Assembly (NCBI GenBank): GCA_948439405.1
Contig: CAOJNB010000013.1
Coordinates: 1 to 43,791 of the forward strand
Direction of reading: 5' to 3'
DNA length: 43,791 nt
Source: an uncultured Coriobacteriaceae bacterium
GTDB taxonomy: Bacteria; Actinomycetota; Coriobacteriia; Coriobacteriales; Atopobiaceae
The position numbers and the translations under genes were made by a program. The notes beneath the pieces were generated by a model that was not told the DNA's origin, made no database searches, and saw nothing but the letters and a program-made list of their open reading frames with translations. This document shows, piece by piece, positions 38,816 through 43,791 of the stretch (position 1 is the stretch's first letter; each line of letters starts with the position of its first letter).

Positions 38816-39727
38816 CTACACGAGCAGCATCAGCAGTGGCACCGTCACGAGCGAGCATACCGTCGAGGCGCATATGAGCTTCGAGCCGTACGCCGCGTCG
38901 CGCCCGTACGTGCTTGCGAGCAGCGCCGTCGTGGAGGCCGCGGGCATGCCCGCCTCGAGCATGCAGGTCCCGGCGAGCTCGTAGGGCATGCCGGCGGCGT
39001 GCACGATCACGAAGGCGACCAGGGGGATGAGCAGCAGGCGCACGGGCAGGTAGGCCACGACGTCGCGCTCGAGCAGGGTGCGCGGGTCCACCTGGGCGGC
39101 GATCGCGCCGATCACGATCATCGAGCACGGGGAGACGCAGGCGCCGACCTCGTCGAGGGCGCGGTCGAGGAAGTCCGGAAGCGGGACCCCCGCGAGGCCG
39201 CGGACGAGCCCCAGGACGATGGCGACGATGTTGGGGTTCGTCGCGAGCTTGCGCGCGATCTCGGCCGGCGAGGCGTGCTCGCCGGACAGCATCGTGACGC
39301 CCGCCGACCACATGAAGACGCGGATCGGGATGAGGTAGGCCGAGGCGTAGAGCAGGCCCGCCTCGCCGAAGGCCTGGCTGGCGAGCGGCAGGCCGGCGAA
39401 CCCGGCGTTGTCGATCAGCGTCGCGTAGCGGGCCACGTCTCGGCGGTTCGGCTCCATGCGGCGCCAGAGCGCGTTGCCGAGCGCCCACGAGACGAGGCAG
39501 ATGACGAGCGACACGCCGAGCGCCTGGGCGGCGCTTCCCAGCAGCTCCGGCGTGACGGACTTGAACGACTGGAACACCATGCAGGGCATGAGGATCGTCA
39601 GGACGAAGTCGGTGAACTTGCGCTGGTTGTCCTCGGTGACGATGCCGAGAGCGTGGCAGAGGAACCCGCCCGCGAGGTAGATGAGCAGGACCGCCTGCAG
39701 GTCGAGCATGTGAAGGAACGCGTCCAA
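38816..39727 (-). CDS. AEC-family (auxin efflux carrier-like) permease
   Basis: The protein has ten hydrophobic segments and the Membrane_trans (PF03547) pattern, with ILMPCMVFQSF near the start, YATLIDNAGFAGLPLASQAFG in the middle and a second inverted half ending AGMPAASTTALLASTYGRD. Family members move small carboxylates such as malate or other anions. The best start is TTG at 39727 with GGAGG five bases upstream, giving 303 residues; the ATG 18 bases further in has no ribosome binding site, and the longer upstream frame is unlikely. It is convergent with the LuxR-type gene. Confidence 0.88.
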   Translation of the reverse strand: MDAFLHMLDLQAVLLIYLAGGFLCHALGIVTEDNQRKFTDFVLTILMPCMVFQSFKSVTPELLGSAAQALGVSLVICLVSWALGNALWRRMEPNRRDVARYATLIDNAGFAGLPLASQAFGEAGLLYASAYLIPIRVFMWSAGVTMLSGEHASPAEIARKLATNPNIVAIVLGLVRGLAGVPLPDFLDRALDEVGACVSPCSMIVIGAIAAQVDPRTLLERDVVAYLPVRLLLIPLVAFVIVHAAGMPYELAGTCMLEAGMPAASTTALLASTYGRDAAYGSKLICASTVCSLVTVPLLMLLV

Positions 39728-39879
39728 GGCCACCTCCGCTTCGCGGTCGCGCCGCACCCGACGTTCGAGGATAGCCCTGCTGTGTGGAATTGCTGTCCCG
39801 CGCGGCGTCCATGATGGGTCACGGGCGGCGCCCCGGTTGGTATCCTTCCCGGGACCCGCACGGAGCAGGAAGGGGAGCC

Positions 39880-40830
39880 ATGGACCGCAGGAAGGCCACG
39901 TCACCGCTCGACCTCGGCAGGGGCGCGCTGCGCCGTCTGCTCGCGGCGCTGCTCGCGCTGCTGCTCGTCGCGGTCCCCGTCGCGGGCTGCTCCGACTCCC
40001 CGGGCGGCGGGAGCGGCTCCTCCGCGCCCACCGAGGTCGCCGAGTCCTCCTCGTTCGACCTCGCCGAGGTCCCCTCGTACACGGGGAGCCCCTCCGTCGA
40101 GATCGACGGCAACGAGCCCGACCTCACCGAGGCGGACGCCGACGCCCCCTCCGAGGCCTACTCCGAGCTCGACGAGCTGGGTCGCTGCGGCGCCACGATG
40201 GCCGTGGTGGGCGAGGAGACGATGCCCACGGAGGACCGCGAGAGCATCGGCATGGTCAAGCCCACCGGCTGGCACACCGCCCGCTACGACGGCATCATCG
40301 CCGACCGCTACCTCTACAACCGCTGCCACCTCATCGGCTTCCAGCTCACCGGCGAGAACGCGAACGAGCGCAACCTCATCACCGGCACGCGCTACATGAA
40401 CGTGGAGGGCATGCTCCCCTACGAGGAGGAGGTCGCCGACTACGTCCACGAGACCGGCAACCACGTCATCTACCGCGTCACGCCCGTGTTCGTGGACGAC
40501 GAGCTCGTCGCCCGCGGGGTGCACATGGAGGCGCTCTCCGTCGAGGACGGCGGCGAGGGCGTGAGCTTCAACGTGTTCTGCTACAACGTCCAGCCCGGCA
40601 TCTCGATCGACTACGCCACCGGCGAGAGCCGCGAGGAGTCGCGCCCCGCCGTCGCCGACTCGTCCTCGGACGTCGCCACCTACGTGCTCAACACCAACAC
40701 CCGGCGCTTCCACCTGCCCGACTGCCCCTCGGTCGAGGACACTCGCGAGGAGAACCGGGACGAGTTCACCGGCACCCGCGACGACCTCGTCGCCCAGGGC
40801 TACGAGCCCTGCGGCCGCTGCCAGCCGTAG
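39880..40830 (+). CDS. Secreted DNA/RNA non-specific endonuclease lipoprotein with C-terminal zinc-site module
   Basis: The 316-residue protein has a lipoprotein signal (lipobox PVAGC, C37) and a beta-beta-alpha-metal nuclease domain (about 90-250) with YNRCHLIGFQLTG (catalytic His150) and NANERNLITGT (metal-binding Asn). This is the Cys-His variant of the DRGH motif of NucA/EndA-type enzymes. A C-terminal Ada-like module follows (TYVLNTNTRRFHLPDCPSVE, ending CGRCQP) with Cys residues placed to bind zinc. It should degrade DNA outside the membrane. GGAAGGGGAG precedes the ATG at 39880. Confidence 0.92.
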   Translation: MDRRKATSPLDLGRGALRRLLAALLALLLVAVPVAGCSDSPGGGSGSSAPTEVAESSSFDLAEVPSYTGSPSVEIDGNEPDLTEADADAPSEAYSELDELGRCGATMAVVGEETMPTEDRESIGMVKPTGWHTARYDGIIADRYLYNRCHLIGFQLTGENANERNLITGTRYMNVEGMLPYEEEVADYVHETGNHVIYRVTPVFVDDELVARGVHMEALSVEDGGEGVSFNVFCYNVQPGISIDYATGESREESRPAVADSSSDVATYVLNTNTRRFHLPDCPSVEDTREENRDEFTGTRDDLVAQGYEPCGRCQP

Positions 40831-40848
40831 GGGCTCCAGCTGCGCCGC

Positions 40849-41068
40849 TCTGCCAGCTTGCGCCCGCTTGTGCGGTGGTTTCCTTCTCCCGCTGGCAGGA
40901 AAACCCGTTAGGTGCGGTGTCTTTTGCGTTCTTCTGGCCGTTTGGACCCTCGAATCCGCCGCACTTGACGCGTCTTCCTGGCAATCGTTAGGCGACGGCC
41001 GTGCACACAACGGTATTTCCTGCCAGCGCCTCGGCTAAAACGTCGCACAAGAGCCCTGTTCCTGGCAG
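40849..41068. repeat. Intergenic short repeats around TTCCTGCCAG/CTGGCAGGAA
   Basis: The 240-bp spacer holds CTGGCAGGAAA at 40892-40902, its exact complement TTTCCTGCCAG at 41016-41026, and near copies TTCCTGGCA at 40975-40983, TTCCTGGCAG at 41059-41068 and CTGCCAG at 40850-40856. GTTAGG also occurs at 40907 and 40987. The 11-bp inverted repeat with a 113-base interior could fold into one RNA or be a small REP/MITE-like element. No gene is seen in it. Confidence 0.45.
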
Positions 41069-41071
41069 AAG

Positions 41072-41644
41072 CTAGTCCTCCACGAGGACCAGCTCGCCGG
41101 TGGCGACGTCGATGGTGCATCCCGTCACGCGGACGGTGCGCGGGACGAGCGGGTGCTCCCGGATGGCCCGCACGCTGTCGGCGACCTCGCCCTCGAGGCG
41201 CTCGAAGCCGGCGAGCCTCCCCATGAGTTCCCGGTCCGTCTCGACCTCCGCGAGCGCCTGCGCGTCTGAGTCCGCCTGGGCGAGCGCCTCCAGCAGGTGC
41301 TCGGCGCGCATCCCGCAGGTCCCGCAGTCCGTGTGCCCGACGACGAGGACCTCGCGCACGCCGAGCTCGCCGATCGCCACGAGCAGCGAGCGCATGACCT
41401 CGCCGTACGGGTTGATGATCGTGGCCCCCGCCGCCTGGACGATCGCCGCGTCCCCGTCCTCGAGCCCGAGCGCGTCGGGGAGGAGCCTCGTGAGACGGGC
41501 GTCCATGCACGAGACGACGGCGAGCCCGAGGGCGGGCCTGCCGCTCGCGGGGCGCGCGGCGTCGCGCGTCGCCTCGACGTAGGTCCGGTTCGTCGCGAGA
41601 ATCCTTCCGACGACGGGTCCGACCGTTCCGCGCTCCTGCCCCAT
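41072..41644 (-). CDS. Beta-class carbonic anhydrase
   Basis: The 190-residue protein has zinc-binding and catalytic residues of the small beta-carbonic anhydrase clade: SCMDAR (C46, D48, R50) and VGHTDCGTCGM (H104, C107), plus NPYGEVMRSLLVAIGELGV. It interconverts CO2 and bicarbonate, supplying bicarbonate to carboxylases. GGAGGAG precedes the ATG at 41644. It is divergent from the M24-fold gene. Confidence 0.93.
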   Translation of the reverse strand: MGQERGTVGPVVGRILATNRTYVEATRDAARPASGRPALGLAVVSCMDARLTRLLPDALGLEDGDAAIVQAAGATIINPYGEVMRSLLVAIGELGVREVLVVGHTDCGTCGMRAEHLLEALAQADSDAQALAEVETDRELMGRLAGFERLEGEVADSVRAIREHPLVPRTVRVTGCTIDVATGELVLVED

Positions 41645-41773
41645 GGCGCTCCTCCGCTCTCGCGTTCGTCCGTGTCCGTACGGGAGACCAGGCTACCCGA
41701 CCGAGGCGCGTCTGCGGGCGGGTCCAATGGAGGACAATATAGGCAGAGTCTGATCACCTCAGAAGGAGGCCCC

Positions 41774-43186
41774 ATGCCCGAAGCCACCACCTACCGCTAC
41801 GAGGACGTGGCCCCGCTCGACGTCCCCGAGCCGGCCCGCGACTGCTCCCTCGAGCCGGTGACGCTCACCGACGAGACGATCGCCGAGCGCAAGCGGGCCG
41901 TCCTGGACCGCATGTCCGCCCGCGGGCTCGACGACCTCGTCGTCTACGCCGACCTCGAGCACGGCGGCAACTACGAGTACCTGGTCGGCTTCCTGCCACG
42001 CTTCGAGGAGTCCCTGCTCGTCCTCCATGTCGACGGAACGGCCCACCTCGTGCTGGGCAACGAGAACTTCAACAAGGCGGGCAAGGCGCGCATCGAGGTC
42101 ACGCCCGTGCACATGCCGCACCTCTCGCTGCCCAACCAGCCGATGACGGGGGCCGCACCCGTCCGCGACGTCCTCGCCGAGGCGGGGCTCGCCGCCGGCA
42201 GGCGCGTCGGCGTCGCGGGCTGGAAGCTCTTCACCTCGCCCTTCGACGACAACTCTCGGCTCTTCGACGTGCCCGCCTACCTCGTCGAGGCGATCCGCGA
42301 GCTGTGCGGTGCGGACCACGTCGCGAACGCCGCGGACGTCTTCCTCGGGCCCGCCGGCGTGCGCCGCACCAACAACCCCAACGAGATCGCGCACTACGAG
42401 TTTGCGGCCTCGCTCGCCGGCGACGCGCTCCTCGACGCGATGGACGCCCTCGTCCCCGGCGCGAGCGAGCTCGAGGTGGCGGACCGCCTCTCGCGCTGCG
42501 GGCAGCGCGAGAGCGTGATCACCGTGTGCGCGTTCGGTCCGCGCTTCGTCAAGGCGAACGTGTTCCCCACCGCCAAGCGCCTCGTCGCGGGCGAGACGGT
42601 GTCGATGAGCGTCGGGTACCGGGGCGGCCTCTCGAGCCAGGCGGGCTACGCGGTCCGCGACGCCTCCGAGCTGCCCGCCTCCGACGCCGACTGGTACGAG
42701 GCCATGGCGGCCCCGTACTTCACTTCCGTGCGCGCGTGGCTCGAGAACGCGCGCGTCGGGATGTCCGGCGGCGAGCTGTGGGGCCTCGTCGACGACGTGC
42801 TTCCCCGGGAGACCTACGGCTGGACGCTGTGCCCCGGCCACCTCGTTGCCGAGGAGGAGTGGCTGTGCTCTCCGGTCTACGAGGGCTCCGAGGAGCCGCT
42901 CGAGCCCGGCATGCTGTTCGAGATCGATATCATCCCGTCCCGCGCGGGGCATGCCGGCGTGAGCTGCGAGAGCACCTGCGCGCTGGCCGACGCGGAGCTG
43001 CGGGCCCGCATCGCCGAGGAGGATCCCGCCCTGTGGTCGCGCGTCGAGCGGCGTCGCGCCTACCTCGCCGACGAGCTCGGCATCGCGCTCTCCGATGACG
43101 TGCTGCCGATGAGCTGCACCCTCGGGTACCTGCGCCCGTTCCTGCTCTCCCGCAAGGCGATGGGCGTGGTGCCCGCCGCGCGCTAG
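41774..43186 (+). CDS. M24 (pita-bread fold) protein, apparently lacking metal-binding Asp residues
   Basis: The 470-residue protein has a creatinase-like N-terminal domain (about 40-200; ERKRAVLDRMSARGLDDLVV) and a C-terminal pita-bread domain (205-440; RRTNNPNEIAHYEFAASLAG, PGHLVAEEEW, LEPGMLFEIDIIP). In active M24 aminopeptidases a DxG...D motif supplies two metal ligands; here the corresponding segment is SMSVGYRGGLSSQAGY, without either Asp. The His (PGH) and one Glu (FEID) are kept. It may be a non-peptidase member. AAGGAGG precedes the ATG at 41774; CAATATAGG at about 41736 may be its -10 region. Confidence 0.8.
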   Translation: MPEATTYRYEDVAPLDVPEPARDCSLEPVTLTDETIAERKRAVLDRMSARGLDDLVVYADLEHGGNYEYLVGFLPRFEESLLVLHVDGTAHLVLGNENFNKAGKARIEVTPVHMPHLSLPNQPMTGAAPVRDVLAEAGLAAGRRVGVAGWKLFTSPFDDNSRLFDVPAYLVEAIRELCGADHVANAADVFLGPAGVRRTNNPNEIAHYEFAASLAGDALLDAMDALVPGASELEVADRLSRCGQRESVITVCAFGPRFVKANVFPTAKRLVAGETVSMSVGYRGGLSSQAGYAVRDASELPASDADWYEAMAAPYFTSVRAWLENARVGMSGGELWGLVDDVLPRETYGWTLCPGHLVAEEEWLCSPVYEGSEEPLEPGMLFEIDIIPSRAGHAGVSCESTCALADAELRARIAEEDPALWSRVERRRAYLADELGIALSDDVLPMSCTLGYLRPFLLSRKAMGVVPAAR

Positions 43187-43207
43187 GCCCGTTCGCGCAT
43201 AAGAAGA

Positions 43208-43241
43208 GGCGCCCCTCCCCGGACTCGCGGGGAGGGGCGCC
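43208..43241. terminator. Perfect 13-bp bidirectional terminator hairpin
   Basis: GGCGCCCCTCCCC (43208-43220) pairs perfectly with GGGGAGGGGCGCC (43229-43241), loop of eight, between two convergent genes. Confidence 0.75.
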
Positions 43242-43278
43242 GGGCGTTCGCGGCGTCGCGACGCGCTGGACCGTGGCG

Positions 43279-43791
43279 CTACTCGTTCAGGGCGGCGTTC
43301 ACGGCGACGGCGCAGGCGACGGTGCAGCCGACCATGGGGTTGTTGCCCATGCCGATGAGGCCCATCATGTCGACGTGCGCGGGCACCGAGGAGGAGCCGG
43401 CGAACTGGGCGTCGGAGTGCATGCGGCCCATGGTGTCGGTCATGCCGTAGGAGGCGGGGCCGGCGGCCATGTTGTCCGGGTGCAGGGTGCGGCCGGTGCC
43501 GCCGCCGGAGGCGACGGAGAAGTACTTCTTGCCGGCGAGCACGCGCTCCTTGAAGTACGTGCCGGCGACCGGGTGCTGGAAGCGGGTCGGGTTCGTGGAG
43601 TTGCCGGTGATGGAGATGTCCACGTTCTCGTGCCACATGATGGCGACGCCCTCGCGGACGTCGTCCGCGCCGTAGCAGTTGACCTCGGCTCGCGGGCCGT
43701 CGGAGTACGGGATCTTCTCGACGACCTTCAGCTCGCTGGTGAAGTAGTCGAACTGGGTCTTCACGTAGGTGAAGCCGTTGATGCGGGCGAT
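43279..43791 (-). CDS. GGGtGRT-family protein, 5' end outside window
   Basis: The minus-strand frame is open to the right edge of the window (first residues seen are IARINGFTYVKTQFDYF), so the start lies outside. The visible 170 residues contain the family-naming motif SVASGGGTGRTLHPDNMAAG and a highly conserved SYGMTDTMGRMHSDAQFAG, ending with MGNNPMVGCTVACAVAVNAA. The family is conserved in Firmicutes and Actinobacteria, and its function is unknown. The Gly-rich and Cys/Ala-rich segments suggest a compact enzyme-like domain, but no catalytic role is assigned. Confidence 0.9.
   Translation of the reverse strand: MARINGFTYVKTQFDYFTSELKVVEKIPYSDGPRAEVNCYGADDVREGVAIMWHENVDISITGNSTNPTRFQHPVAGTYFKERVLAGKKYFSVASGGGTGRTLHPDNMAAGPASYGMTDTMGRMHSDAQFAGSSSVPAHVDMMGLIGMGNNPMVGCTVACAVAVNAALNE

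Noticed and set aside
1..43791. tRNA, rRNA or insertion-sequence genes
   Set aside because: I looked for tRNA T-loop patterns (GGTTCGAATCC-like), rRNA blocks and transposase motifs and found no supported case.

Overview
The window is GC-rich (most of it well above 60% GC) with short gaps, strong GGAG-type ribosome binding sites and LPxTG surface proteins. It reads as a chromosomal segment of a high-GC Gram-positive gut or oral anaerobe. Protein style (AraC/FeoAB block, GGGtGRT protein, LytTR/DUF3021 pair, LuxR proteins with an extra N-terminal HTH, IIBCA PTS) points to class Coriobacteriia (Olsenella/Collinsella type). That assignment is inference from family knowledge, because no rRNA or other taxonomic marker is present.

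Bases 1 to about 21,500 form a mosaic accessory region with many broken genes. In order it holds: the end of an AT-rich unknown gene; an AlbA/Schlafen-type ATP-binding regulator killed by a stop and a poly-G frameshift, with a phased TCTGGAC operator array in front; a LytTR regulator and its DUF3021 membrane partner; an isolated phage lysis cassette (XhlA-like, holin, GH25 endolysin, small membrane protein) with no other phage genes; a methyltransferase; a nuclease-toxin-like remnant; a BspA-type LRR fragment cut off at the 3' end of a P1B metal ATPase operon; debris of two ABC exporters and an ECF S component; a DtxR-family regulator; an AraC regulator divergent from feoAB; further AraC and ABC fragments; two paralogous sigma-like HTH proteins; and a truncated tyrosine integrase. 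The recurring theme is metal. The P1B ATPase, FeoAB, the DtxR-type regulator, and AraC/ABC/ECF debris of the kind found in iron-acquisition loci lie together. Similar AAGTT...AACTT palindromes sit in front of the ATPase operon and feoA, with a weaker one before the methyltransferase.

Bases 21,500 to 27,300 hold a PTS IIBCA transporter, an LRR protein, a 46-residue zinc-ribbon protein, a GNAT acetyltransferase and a CBM9-like lipoprotein. Bases 27,500 to 35,900 are a two-gene surface-protein operon: a 1464-residue Tat-type LPQTG protein followed by a 1327-residue protein with beta-helix repeats, Listeria-Bacteroides repeats and LPRTG.

Bases 35,900 to the end look like core chromosome: a small membrane protein, a GMP synthase ATP-pyrophosphatase subunit without a glutaminase domain, a LuxR regulator with HTH domains at both ends, an AEC permease, a secreted nuclease lipoprotein, a beta-carbonic anhydrase, an M24-fold protein lacking expected metal ligands, and the 3' part of a GGGtGRT-family gene.

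The strongest candidates for something new are the shared palindromes with the DtxR regulator, the phased operator array at 780-834, the endolysin whose second catalytic domain seems to have lost its cysteine, the paired sigma-like proteins with conserved upstream hairpins, and the M24-fold protein without metal ligands.
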